From positions 2,418,001 to 2,482,000 of the forward strand of contig NZ_JARVHQ010000001.1 in the NCBI RefSeq assembly GCF_040459645.1: a DNA stretch of 64,000 nt, given 5' to 3'. Position 1 is the stretch's first letter; every line of letters starts with the position of its first letter. The DNA is from Bacillus cereus group sp. RP43. Lineage in GTDB: Bacteria; Bacillota; Bacilli; Bacillales; Bacillaceae_G. The position numbers and the translations under genes were made by a program. The notes under the pieces are model-generated. The model searched no databases, was not told the DNA's origin, and worked only from the letters and a program-made list of their open reading frames with translations. Positions 42,909-51,309 of this stretch are shown here, piece after piece.

Positions 42909-44531
42909 ATGAAAAAAATTGTTCGTTACTCATTAGTTAGTACTCTATTAGTTTCGTCATTTTTAGTGGGCTGCGCAAAAGAAAAAACAACGACAAAGCC
43001 GAAAGATGAGAAGAAAGTATTACAGCTACTAGAAACGGGTGAAATTCCATCGTTAAATTCAGGAAAAGTAACAGACGCCGTATCGTTTAACGTTTTGAAT
43101 AATGTAATGGAAGGGCTGTTCCGTTTATCGAAAAATGATGAAGTGATTCAAGCGGAAGCACAAAAATATGAAGTGAGTAAAGATGGAAAGACTTATACAT
43201 TCCACTTGCGTGATACGAAATGGTCTAACGGAGATCCAGTAACAGCACAAGATTACGTATATGCTTGGAAGCAACTTATTAATCCAGATACAGCCTCGCA
43301 ATATGCGTATATTGCGTACGATGTGAAAAATGCGGAAAAAATAAATAAGAAACAATTAGGATTAGAAGAATTAGGTGTGAAAGCAAAAGATGATAAAACG
43401 TTCGTTGTGGAATTAGAACATCCGGTACCGTATTTTACAAAACTACTTATTTTACCGTCGTTCTATCCAATTAATGAAAAGTTTGCGAAAGAGCAAGGTG
43501 ATAAATACGGGTTAGAGGCAAATAAAGCAGTGTATAATGGGCCATTTACGTTGTCGGAGTGGAAGCACGAAGCAAGTTTTACAATGAAGAAAAATGATAA
43601 GTATTGGGATAAAAAAGAAGTGAAGTTAGATGAAGTAAACTATCAAATTGTTAAAGAAATTTCAACTGCGGTAAATTTATATGAAACGGATAAGGTTGAT
43701 AGAGCGGTCATTTCTACAGAATTCGTAGATAAATATAAAACTAATAAGGAACTGAAACAATATACAGATCCAGTAATGTATTTCTTCCGTTTCAATGAAA
43801 ATGTACCGATTCTTAAAAATAAAAATGCGCGTCTGGCGTTAAGTACAGTGTTTGATAAGAAGGGTCTTGCGATTTCATTTTTAAATGATGGTTCTGTTGC
43901 TGCAAACTACTATGTACCAAAAGGGTTTTTAAAAGGTCCAGATAAGAAAGACTTTAGAAGTACAGCGGGCGAGTTTAATAAGACAGACGTAAAACTGGCA
44001 AAAGAATATTGGGAAAAGGCAAAGCAAGAAACAGGAACGAATGAAGTAACGCTTGAGTTATTAAACTATGACTTAGAAAACTTTAAAAAAGTAGGCGAAT
44101 ATATTAAAGAACAGCTTGAGAAAAACTTACCTGGGCTAAAAGTAAATGTGAAATTACAACCACATACGCAAAAACTAGCGTTAGAGAAGAAAAAAGAATA
44201 TGAAATGTCTTTATCCCGCTGGTTACCTGATTATCCAGATCCAATGACGTACTTAGAAGTTTTCCTTTCGGGAAGTACCGTAAATAATACAGGATATGCA
44301 AATCCAGAATATGATGCGTTAATTAAGAAAATTAAAACTGAATTAGGTAATGATGAAAAAGCCCGTTGGAAGGCATTGCAAGATGCGGAAAAAATGCTCT
44401 TTGATGATGCAGTAATCGCACCAGTATTCCAGCGCGGATTATCTTACTTACAAAAACCATACGTAAAAGAATTATATGTACATCAATTTGGCCCAGCAAC
44501 AAGCTTGAAATGGGCAGATGTACAAAAATAA
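42909..44531 (+). CDS. Oligopeptide-binding lipoprotein (family 5 SBP), murein-peptide type
   Basis: 540 aa. Lipoprotein signal with lipobox LVGC (Cys at about 22), then an SBP_bac_5 domain: ETGEIPSLNSGKVTDAVSFNVLNNVMEGLF, GKTYTFHLRDTKWSNGDPVTAQDYVYAW (the family signature) and YNGPFTLSEWKH. It would deliver oligopeptides to an ABC importer (Opp/Dpp). The permease and ATPase genes are absent here, so it must share another transporter. Position after ykfBC indicates murein tripeptide uptake. GAGGGGG is 12 nt upstream. Confidence 0.9.
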   Translation: MKKIVRYSLVSTLLVSSFLVGCAKEKTTTKPKDEKKVLQLLETGEIPSLNSGKVTDAVSFNVLNNVMEGLFRLSKNDEVIQAEAQKYEVSKDGKTYTFHLRDTKWSNGDPVTAQDYVYAWKQLINPDTASQYAYIAYDVKNAEKINKKQLGLEELGVKAKDDKTFVVELEHPVPYFTKLLILPSFYPINEKFAKEQGDKYGLEANKAVYNGPFTLSEWKHEASFTMKKNDKYWDKKEVKLDEVNYQIVKEISTAVNLYETDKVDRAVISTEFVDKYKTNKELKQYTDPVMYFFRFNENVPILKNKNARLALSTVFDKKGLAISFLNDGSVAANYYVPKGFLKGPDKKDFRSTAGEFNKTDVKLAKEYWEKAKQETGTNEVTLELLNYDLENFKKVGEYIKEQLEKNLPGLKVNVKLQPHTQKLALEKKKEYEMSLSRWLPDYPDPMTYLEVFLSGSTVNNTGYANPEYDALIKKIKTELGNDEKARWKALQDAEKMLFDDAVIAPVFQRGLSYLQKPYVKELYVHQFGPATSLKWADVQK

Positions 44532-44541
44532 AGTGATGGAG

Positions 44542-44575
44542 AAACAGACTTCACGTATGTGATAGTCTGTTTTTT
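44542..44575 (+). terminator. Terminator of the ykf unit
   Basis: AAACAGACT-TCAC-GTAT-GTGA-T-AGTCTGTTTTTT. Confidence 0.88.
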
Positions 44576-44811
44576 CGTATAGCTTCCAATGAATTATAGA
44601 CATTTTATATATTTTTTCACTGTTTAAAAATAAAATTATTACTAAATTTCCAGTGTGAAATATATGTAGAATCTTGTATAATTAACGTGTTTCTTTGGAA
44701 ACATTTTCTTGCGCTATTTGTATAGGACTTAATAGAACAAGGAAGGAAATACATACATGTATATAATAGATAAATAGAATGGAACATGTATAGAGAAAAA
44801 GGAGAGAAAAA

Positions 44812-44868
44812 ATGACGTGTCAAAAACAAGGGTTACAATTTAATAGTAATGGAAAGAGGAATATTTGA
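44812..44868 (+). CDS. 18-codon leader ORF coupled to the DltD-like gene
   Basis: ATG 5 nt after AAAGGAGAG, encoding MTCQKQGLQFNSNGKRNI. Its TGA overlaps the ATG of the DltD-like gene by one base (TGATG), the classic translational-coupling arrangement. The peptide has no resemblance to the membrane peptide DltX. It could be a true leader peptide or the remnant of an upstream gene. Called mainly because of the strong ribosome site and exact overlap. Confidence 0.4.
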   Translation: MTCQKQGLQFNSNGKRNI

Positions 44869-46049
44869 TGAAGATGAAGCATGCTTTCGGACCAATTATT
44901 TTAGCCTGTGTACTTTTTTTCATTGTATTGCTTATTCCATCTAAAAGTTTAGTATCGCTAATTAGTGATAAAAAGATAGAAGATGCGGCAACGTCCTTAC
45001 AAAAAGAAAAACTACAAAGTGTTTTCTTACAACAGAAAATGTTAGAGAATTCGCAGTATTTACCGATGTACGGTTCATCTGAATTTTTACGAATGGATGC
45101 ATACCATCCATCTAACTATTTCAAAGTAAATCCAGCAGGTTTTACACCATTTTTAATTGGAACTGGCGGTACGCAAAGTTTAGCTCATATTTTAAATCTG
45201 ACGTCTACAATGGATGATTTGGAAGGTAAAAAAGTCGTCTTTGTTCTTTCGCCACAATGGTTTACAAAAACAGGTGTATCACAAGGGGATTTTACTAATA
45301 ATTTCTCCAAACAACAAGCATATCATTTTATTTTTAATGATGAAATTAAACCTGAAATGAAGAAGCAGATCGCGAAACGACTATTAGATTATAAAGTTGT
45401 TCAAAAAGATGATATATTAAAAAATTCATTAGAAGGTATTGTTTATAATGATACGAAACATAACATAAAAGCAGGTCTAGCCAAACCACTTGCTTATATG
45501 CACCGAAACATTTTAGATCATAGAGATTTATTTAATTCTTTATTTAAGATTGAACCGATGAAAGAGAAAACAAATATGGGACTACGTTCAATTTCTTGGG
45601 AGAATGCACGTAAACATGCGGAACAAGAAGGGCAAGCGGAGTCTACTACAAATACATTTGGAATTGAAAACCCGTATTACTATAAACATAATTTAAAGAA
45701 AAAATTAAAAGGCCTAAAAAATTTTAGAGCAAATGAATCGTATGATGAATCACCAGAATATGATGACTTACAAATTGTTTTAGATCTTTTCAAAGAAAAA
45801 AATGTTAAGCCACTCTTTATTTCTGTACCTGTAAATGGACCTTGGTATGATTACGCGGGTTTCCCGAAAGAACGTCGTGAAGTGTATTATACAAAGGTTA
45901 GAGAGAAAGTTGAGAAAGCAGGGTATCCAGTAGTCGATTTCTCTAGCCATGAATATGATAAGTATTTCTTAAAAGATACGATTCATTTAGGCTGGAAAGG
46001 CTGGATCTATTTTGATGAAGCTGTGCAGAAGTTTTATTCTGAGAAATAA
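44868..46049 (+). CDS. Stand-alone DltD-like protein
   Basis: 393 aa. N-terminal membrane anchor (about 5-25), then an SGNH-like extracellular domain: MYGSSEFLRMDAYHP (catalytic Ser in GSSE), GTGGTQSL (Gly block), VLSPQWF, and the Asp/His pair in LKDTIHLGWKGW. DltD completes D-alanylation of teichoic acids. The usual dltXABC partners are not in this window, so this is probably a second copy outside the main dlt operon (inference). AGAGGA precedes the ATG; translation appears coupled to the leader ORF. Confidence 0.87.
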   Translation: MKMKHAFGPIILACVLFFIVLLIPSKSLVSLISDKKIEDAATSLQKEKLQSVFLQQKMLENSQYLPMYGSSEFLRMDAYHPSNYFKVNPAGFTPFLIGTGGTQSLAHILNLTSTMDDLEGKKVVFVLSPQWFTKTGVSQGDFTNNFSKQQAYHFIFNDEIKPEMKKQIAKRLLDYKVVQKDDILKNSLEGIVYNDTKHNIKAGLAKPLAYMHRNILDHRDLFNSLFKIEPMKEKTNMGLRSISWENARKHAEQEGQAESTTNTFGIENPYYYKHNLKKKLKGLKNFRANESYDESPEYDDLQIVLDLFKEKNVKPLFISVPVNGPWYDYAGFPKERREVYYTKVREKVEKAGYPVVDFSSHEYDKYFLKDTIHLGWKGWIYFDEAVQKFYSEK

Positions 46050-46057
46050 CAACTTAG

Positions 46058-46092
46058 AAACAGGAACGGCAATAAAGCCGTTCCTGTTTTTT
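46058..46092. terminator. Bidirectional terminator
   Basis: AAACAGGAACGGC, AATAAA loop, GCCGTTCCTGTTTTTT, between convergent genes. Confidence 0.9.
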
Positions 46093-46315
46093 AGTATAAA
46101 GGATTTTGGTGTGGGCAATTTGGAAAGGCGTGTATATCTTGAATTTGTCTAAAGTCATAATGTTTCATTGCAAATTGAGCTTGGTAAAGGTATTCATAAA
46201 CAAATAATTGATTATTTTGTACGCCGCATAAAACGCCAGATGTCCCTTGCCCATTAATGAGTGAAACACCAACAGGGCGTCCAATTAAGTATGGTACTTT
46301 TTGCTGCCAGTGCAT
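46091..46315 (-). CDS. Small LSm-like hypothetical protein
   Basis: 74 aa. The pattern PYLIGRPVGVSLINGQGTSGVLCGVQNNQLFVYEYLYQAQFAMKHYDF is a five-strand Sm-like barrel layout (G-x-x-V-x-V-x-L-x-x-G...G-x-L...), as in small Bacillus spore or coat-associated proteins. The tail is FPNCPHQNPLY. AAGGAGTGATT precedes the start. Function unknown; the likeness is structural inference, not a family match. Confidence 0.65.
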   Translation of the reverse strand: MHWQQKVPYLIGRPVGVSLINGQGTSGVLCGVQNNQLFVYEYLYQAQFAMKHYDFRQIQDIHAFPNCPHQNPLY

Positions 46316-46463
46316 AGGGGAATCACTCCTTTTAAGTTACTATACGAATTATATGACTGAATTGTTGCTTATCCACGTAAATCTTAAACTGGAGGGGTTT
46401 TTATGTAATGTCTAGAAGTTATATATGAATCGATTATTAGTGTGAAAGAAGAAGGAATGAATT

Positions 46464-46964
46464 ATGGAGAAAGAAAGTATTCTGGAAGAAAAGTTAAGAC
46501 TAATAGAATGGTGTCAAACATTGAAGTGTGTAACTAATGATGTATGGTTTGAACCTTTTAGAAAAGGTTCATGGGGAATTGCGGATGTGATTTCACATTT
46601 TATCGTTTGGGATAAGTTTTTAATGAAGTTTAGAATTCCATACTTTTTAAGTGAACAATCTGTACCCAATGTTCCAACAGATGTTGAGGAAATGAATGAG
46701 GGTGCAATAAAATATGCGAGATCAGGTATTTCAAAAGAAGAACTAATAGATCAATTTAGCTTTACTCGTAAACAATTAGTGGAGCAAATTGAGCGGATTC
46801 CCACCCAATATTTTTATAATGACTACCAATTTGGTACAAAAAAAGTGAGATTAAATAATTACTTTTTGTCACTCATTCAGCATGACTTGAAGCATAAAGA
46901 AGAAATAATACAATTTTTAATACGTAATCAAGCCTATAATAAAAACCGCTATAATTCTGAATGA
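46464..46964 (+). CDS. DinB superfamily protein (second copy)
   Basis: 166 aa, the same length and helix pattern as the protein at 28965: WFEPFRKGSWGIADVISHFIVWDKFLMKF..., an ARSGISKEELIDQFSFTRKQLVEQI middle helix, and C-terminal IQHDLKHKEEIIQFLIRNQ. Histidines at the expected metal sites are VISHF (about 43) and QHDLKHKEE. GAAGAAGGAA precedes the ATG. Unlike the other copy I see no LexA-type box upstream. Function unknown. Confidence 0.8.
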   Translation: MEKESILEEKLRLIEWCQTLKCVTNDVWFEPFRKGSWGIADVISHFIVWDKFLMKFRIPYFLSEQSVPNVPTDVEEMNEGAIKYARSGISKEELIDQFSFTRKQLVEQIERIPTQYFYNDYQFGTKKVRLNNYFLSLIQHDLKHKEEIIQFLIRNQAYNKNRYNSE

Positions 46965-46980
46965 ATTTTTAGCGGTTTTC
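46941..46980. terminator. Bidirectional terminator overlapping the DinB 3' end
   Basis: AAAAACCGCTA with TAGCGGTTTTC. The left arm encodes the last codons of the DinB-family gene. Confidence 0.8.
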
Positions 46981-46988
46981 TTATTATC

Positions 46989-47594
46989 TTAAGCAAGTTT
47001 TTTACGTTTTTTTGTCCACTTTTTTATTACGAAATATAAAAGAATAAGTACGACGCCACCGATAGCGAACGATTTCACATACGGTCCAGCAATATCATTA
47101 ATATTCTCCCAGTTTTCACCTAGTTTTTCACCTAAATAAATAAAAATAATAGACCAAGGGATGATTGCAAGTGCCGTTAATGTAGTGAAACGTAGTAATG
47201 GCATTTTTGTAATACCAGCAGGGATTGAAATCGCATGACGCACTACTGGAATGAAGCGCGCTGTGAAAATTACGCCAGTTCCGTAACGATTAAACCAATC
47301 TTCGGCAGCATCGATTTGTTTTTTATGAATAAAAATATATTTTCCGTAACGTTCTAATATAGGGCGTCCACCGTATCGTCCAATCCAATAAATAAAGATT
47401 TGAGCAATAACGCCGCCAATAGTACCAAATACAACTGCACCAATAAATGAGATACTACCATTGAATACTAAGAATCCTGCATAAGCAAGGACAATTTCAC
47501 TTGGAATAATCTCAATCATTAGTCCAAGCATAATGCCCCAATAACCTAATCCTTCAAAAAACGTTAATACTGAGTGAATAAAACTACTTAACAT
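46989..47594 (-). CDS. DedA family membrane protein
   Basis: 201 aa, 5-6 membrane segments. Signature features of the DedA/SNARE-associated family: EIIPSEIVLAYAGFL near the N-terminus, the GRYGGRPILERYGKYIF loop, and FTARFIPVVRHAISIPAGITKMPLLRF. DedA proteins act in lipid carrier (undecaprenyl-phosphate or phospholipid) flipping and membrane homeostasis. AGAAGGTG precedes the start. Basic C-terminus KKWTKKRKKLA. Monocistronic. Confidence 0.92.
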   Translation of the reverse strand: MLSSFIHSVLTFFEGLGYWGIMLGLMIEIIPSEIVLAYAGFLVFNGSISFIGAVVFGTIGGVIAQIFIYWIGRYGGRPILERYGKYIFIHKKQIDAAEDWFNRYGTGVIFTARFIPVVRHAISIPAGITKMPLLRFTTLTALAIIPWSIIFIYLGEKLGENWENINDIAGPYVKSFAIGGVVLILLYFVIKKWTKKRKKLA

Positions 47595-47868
47595 TGTTGC
47601 ACCTTCTAATGTGTGGATTTTTGAATGTATGCCCTTTTACTTAATGACATAAAAGGTTCACTATATGTAGATTATACCTTATTTATATAGGGGATTGCTA
47701 TTTCAATTCTTTTATGTCTCGTATAAGTATTATAGTAAAGGACATAAGCCCAGTTTTCATGAAGAGATAATGAAAAGTTTATTAAAAATTTCTCATATAT
47801 TAATGATAATAGACTGAAAATTAAGTATAATAATATAGGTTTTAATTTACAAAATAGGAGGAGAATGT

Positions 47869-48806
47869 ATGCATGTTGCAGATCCGATTTATGGCCAAAT
47901 CTCTATTCATGATAGAGATATCCTTCAATTGATAAATACAAAAACATTTCAAAGGTTGGCCTATATTAAACAACAAGGACATACTTATTTTTTACATGAG
48001 AACGCAATACATACGAGGGAAGAACATTCGATAGGTGTATATGTACTAGTAAATAAAGTGATAGAACACCTTACTGAGATTGGTGATATACATTTATCGA
48101 AATATGAACGAAAGCTAGTATCTACTGTAGCTCTTCTACATGATGCTGGACATGGTCCATATTCACATTGTTTTCAGCAAATATCAGGTGAAGATCATGG
48201 TGAGTGGACGATACGAAACATTCAAGAGGATGAAAAAATACGCACGATTTTAAATCAGACTCCTGGATTATTAGATGATGTAACGAAAGCTTTAACAGAA
48301 GTTGGAGTTTTCCAATTATAGATGAACTATTATTTAATTCATTAGGAATGGATCAATTAGATTTTTGGAATAGAGATTTATATTATTCCTCGCTTGAATT
48401 CGAGTGCTTACGAATAGAAGGAGAAAAATCTTTCGTTCTATACCCCTGAGCTACAAAATTTCTTTTATAAAAGAAGATAGAGATAGAGGACTTTCTTCCG
48501 TTACAAGATGAAATGATTATAAATGAAATAAAGTGCTTTGCAAAATCAGATGACATAGAAATAGCAGCATTAATCCATCTTTATTTTTCAGCAACTAAAA
48601 GTTTGTCATTTGAAAAAGGAATAGAGGGTGATTATAAAAAGGAAAATAGCACCGCAGTGGTAATAACTGAGAAAAAGGCTTACAGTTCATACGTAGGTGG
48701 TATTTACGTTTATAGTGAGGGGCAGATAGAGGACATTTTAGAAAAATCGAATTTCATTCAAGAGATAGTAAAATTGCCTAAAAAAGAATATGCCTATTCA
48801 ATTTGA
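47869..48806 (+). pseudogene. Decayed HD-domain phosphohydrolase
   Basis: The first 150 codons are intact after a strong GGAGGAGA site. They include the HD metal motif (ENAIHTREEHSIGV, then ALLHDAGHGPYSHCF, H-H-D) of dNTPase-like (YwfO/SAMHD1-type) enzymes. At about 48310 a frameshift moves the frame to IDELLFNSLGMDQLDFWNRDLYYSS, the next conserved block of the family. Stops and at least one further shift follow near 48450-48490, and the C-terminal part continues in the frame opening at 48513. The locus is also shorter (about 310 codons) than intact relatives (about 400), so an internal deletion is likely. Confidence 0.8.
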
Positions 48807-48869
48807 TTTGGTTCGAAAATAAAAAATGAATGAGATGGAAACGTGAATTCAGAGGAGGGAATAAAATAC

Positions 48870-49706
48870 ATGAAACATAAAATTGCTGTACTGGCAGATG
48901 TTCATGGAAATGCAACTGCTTTAAAGGCAGTTATCGAAGATTCTATGAAAGAAGGTGTGACTAATTATTGGTGTTTAGGAGATTTAATTATGCCTGGTCC
49001 TGGATCGAATGATTTATTTGAAATGTTAGATAGTATTAACGTTGATACTTATGTACAAGGAAACTGGGAAGATAGCTTTCTTGACGTTCTTAATAAAAAC
49101 ATTGATATTGATAACGCAACTGATATTTATGTTTCTAGATTAGTTCAGTATCAATGTGAAAACTTGGATAAAAACTATATTAATCATATTAAAAATTTAC
49201 CATTACATATAACAAAACAGGTTAATGATTTATCAATCAGTATTAGTCATAATCTACAAAATAAAAATTACGGAGGAGATTTATGGCCCACTAATAATCA
49301 GGAACAGTTTGATCGGTTATTTGATCGTGATTATGATATTGCGATTTACGCTCATACCCACCATCAATTGTTGCGCTATAGTAGCAATGATCAATTAATT
49401 ATTAACCCAGGAACAGTTGGACAACCTTTTTACAAGTGGAATAAGCTAAACTCTGACTTACGTGCTCAGTATGCAATTCTTGAAATTGATGAGGCAGGGA
49501 TTGCTGATGTGAGGTTTAAAAAGGTTTTTTACGATGTAGAAAAGGAATATAAAAATGCCACTAATAAAAATCTTCCTTATATTGATTTATACCGTGAGCT
49601 GCTAGAGACAGGAAAAACTCATACGCATGATATTGAATTATTACAAGAAATTAATGATAAATATAATTATAAAAATGAAGTAATTAAGTTTATCGAGAAA
49701 ATCTGA
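48870..49706 (+). CDS. Calcineurin-like metallophosphoesterase
   Basis: 278 aa from the ATG behind GAGGAGGGA. Metal motifs in order: VLADVHGN (D-x-H), WCLGDLIMPGPGSN (GD), VQGNWED (GN-type), SISHN, and IAIYAHTHHQ (GHTH-like), then INPGTVGQP. Two-metal phosphatase/phosphodiesterase similar to YfcE/MJ0936 proteins but longer at the C-terminus (extra about 70 residues). Substrate unknown. It starts 64 nt after the HD pseudogene. Confidence 0.9.
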   Translation: MKHKIAVLADVHGNATALKAVIEDSMKEGVTNYWCLGDLIMPGPGSNDLFEMLDSINVDTYVQGNWEDSFLDVLNKNIDIDNATDIYVSRLVQYQCENLDKNYINHIKNLPLHITKQVNDLSISISHNLQNKNYGGDLWPTNNQEQFDRLFDRDYDIAIYAHTHHQLLRYSSNDQLIINPGTVGQPFYKWNKLNSDLRAQYAILEIDEAGIADVRFKKVFYDVEKEYKNATNKNLPYIDLYRELLETGKTHTHDIELLQEINDKYNYKNEVIKFIEKI

Positions 49707-49784
49707 TAGGGATCTAATAGAAAGAAATGAACATTGTAGAATGAAACTTAAATGTAAAGTGATTTGTGTATTTTATATTGATTG

Positions 49785-49836
49785 AAAACAAGCATCCCCC
49801 TGTCCTACATATATGACAGGGGGATGCTTGTTTTTT
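49785..49836. terminator. Bidirectional terminator between convergent genes
   Basis: A 20-bp GC-rich stem (AAAACAAGCATCCCCCTGTC and complement) with a 10-nt loop and T6. Confidence 0.93.
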
Positions 49837-50599
49837 ACGGCTTCACATCTAAATTTTGTAAAAATAATGTTGCTGTCACATAACGTTTCGCTAACATTTG
49901 TACATAAGCGGTATGTACAGAGAGTGTAGCGATAATAATAGCGTTACGAATTGCTTCGCGTTGTTCGTTATTTATTTGATCGAACTTGCTTGCGATTTTA
50001 TCAGCTTTTTCTTTTACAATATTTTCAATCGTATGAATCGTATCTGTAGCATTTAGTTGTATGCAATTCCCTTGATTCAGTTCTTCAAATAAAGAGGAAT
50101 AAGCTACATATAAATGAACAGGGTTAATTAAATCATCACTTCGGTCGGCCGGATCATTTACGATGAGTCGTAACAGTTTACGAATAGATTCAAAATCAAG
50201 TGCTGTTTTTAAATCTTCAACAATAAATAGTAAGGCTGCTTGTTCGATTGAGTATTTCTTCCCTTTTTGAGGGGAGCCAATCATTTCTTTTATATCTCGT
50301 TTCACCCAGTTTTGCATAGCAGTTACAGAGAAACTCGTGTTTTCAATCTGATTACCAAGCGCAACTATTTCATTTAAAGAAAAACCAACATCTGTATCAT
50401 CGATTTTAATTAATTTTTCAAAAATAGGTGAAAGTGCGGTTGTAATAAAAGCTGTAACGCTTTGTCCGCTTTCAATATCTTTTTTATGTGACTTTGCCCA
50501 AGCTTCTTGTAAAATGCTAAGAGGCTTTTTCGGATTCCATCCTCTAAGTGATAGAAGGAGCGTTGCCATTTCGTTTCGTGTGAGATGAAATGTTTCCAT
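49835..50599 (-). CDS. DUF1836 protein, likely autoregulating transcription factor
   Basis: 254 aa. The middle (about 90-165) contains FSVTAMQNWVKRDIKEMIGSPQKGKKYSIEQAALLFIVEDLKTALDFESIRKLLRLI. That is the MerR-like DNA-binding pattern of DUF1836 (helix-turn-helix, then a wing with KKYS and an EQ-x-x-L helix). The N-terminal 85 and C-terminal 80 residues are helical and may sense or dimerise. TTTGGAGGTGA precedes the start. Both its own promoter and that of the divergent membrane-protein gene carry the same palindrome; it is the obvious repressor (inference). Confidence 0.8.
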   Translation of the reverse strand: METFHLTRNEMATLLLSLRGWNPKKPLSILQEAWAKSHKKDIESGQSVTAFITTALSPIFEKLIKIDDTDVGFSLNEIVALGNQIENTSFSVTAMQNWVKRDIKEMIGSPQKGKKYSIEQAALLFIVEDLKTALDFESIRKLLRLIVNDPADRSDDLINPVHLYVAYSSLFEELNQGNCIQLNATDTIHTIENIVKEKADKIASKFDQINNEQREAIRNAIIIATLSVHTAYVQMLAKRYVTATLFLQNLDVKP

Positions 50600-50622
50600 C
50601 TTTTCACCTCCAAAATTATAAA

Positions 50623-50667
50623 AAGTTCTTATGAACTTATAATATGTTTTGTTTCATTTAAAGTCAA
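50623..50667 (-). promoter_or_regulatory. Sigma-A promoter plus operator of the DUF1836 gene
   Basis: On the minus strand: TTGACT (50662-50667), 17-nt spacer, TATTAT (50639-50644), then after 2 nt the palindrome GTTCATAAGAAC (50625-50636; extended AAGTTC-N4-GAACTT at 50623-50638). The operator overlaps the expected transcription start. Confidence 0.8.
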
Positions 50668-50724
50668 TTCCGTTTTTCTTAATTTTTCCTTTGTTATGGA
50701 ATTATTGTCGATAGTAAATAATAC

Positions 50725-50767
50725 TTGCACATTTCGACAAAAGTTCATATAATGAGTTCATAAGAAC
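50725..50767 (+). promoter_or_regulatory. Sigma-A promoter plus operator of the Tim44-like gene
   Basis: TTGCAC (50725-50730), 17-nt spacer, TATAAT (50748-50753), then after 2 nt GTTCATAAGAAC (50756-50767). This is the same 12-mer in the same orientation and spacing relative to -10 as in the divergent promoter. An extra GTTC half-site lies at 50743-50746. Confidence 0.8.
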
Positions 50768-50859
50768 CTTTAAAAAGGTTTTAAAATAAATCTATCATTC
50801 TTGTTTTAAAAGAAAGATAGATTTCACATATATCTATATAAAAGGAGAATGGATATAAT

Positions 50860-51309
50860 ATGTTGAAAAAACTTGTAGCAGTAATGACAGCATTCATGGT
50901 TATCTTTGGGGCTAGTAGCTTTATGTTCGTAAATCACGCGGAAGCGAAAAGTTACAAATCTGGTAAAAAATCATATTCACCAAGTTCTGGTCAAAATTCA
51001 AAAGTGGATTTAAACAAAAAAGATTCTAATGTAAATTCACAAAAAACGACAACAGATTCAAAAACAAAAGCAACAAACACAGCACCAAAAAGTAATAAAG
51101 GTGGCTTTATGAAAGGTTTATTACTAGGTGGTCTTGGTGGTTTACTAATGGGTAGCTTATTTGCAAATATGGGAGCTCTTGGTTCTGTATTAGCGTTTAT
51201 GGTAAATATGTTAGTAATGGCTGGTATTGTAATGTTAGCAGTTCGTGCATTTAAATACTTCAAAGATCAACGTAAGAAAAAGGCAGATGAAGTAGCATGG
51301 AAACAATAA
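50860..51309 (+). CDS. Secreted/membrane Tim44-like protein
   Basis: 149 aa. Signal peptide MLKKLVAVMTAFMVIFGASSFMFVNHAEA, then a Ser/Lys/Asn/Thr-rich linker (KSYKSGKKSYSPSSGQ...), a Gly-rich GGFMKGLLLGGLGGLLMGSLFANMG stretch, and a TM at about 108-128 with a basic tail. This N-terminal layout is found in Bacillus proteins annotated as Tim44-like, minus the Tim44 domain itself. AAAAGGAGAA is upstream. It overlaps the DUF2653 gene by 13 nt and is divergent from the DUF1836 regulator, whose putative operator sits on its start site. Confidence 0.7.
   Translation: MLKKLVAVMTAFMVIFGASSFMFVNHAEAKSYKSGKKSYSPSSGQNSKVDLNKKDSNVNSQKTTTDSKTKATNTAPKSNKGGFMKGLLLGGLGGLLMGSLFANMGALGSVLAFMVNMLVMAGIVMLAVRAFKYFKDQRKKKADEVAWKQ

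Noticed and set aside
44868..46049. Member of a complete dlt operon
   Set aside because: No dltA, dltB or dltC within reach; upstream is the ykf unit closed by a terminator.
28900..46470. LexA box for the second DinB-family gene
   Set aside because: No GAAC-N4-GTTC found between 46316 and 46463.
47869..48321. Independent 150-aa HD protein
   Set aside because: The conserved block that must follow is present immediately downstream in another frame, so a broken longer gene is the better reading.
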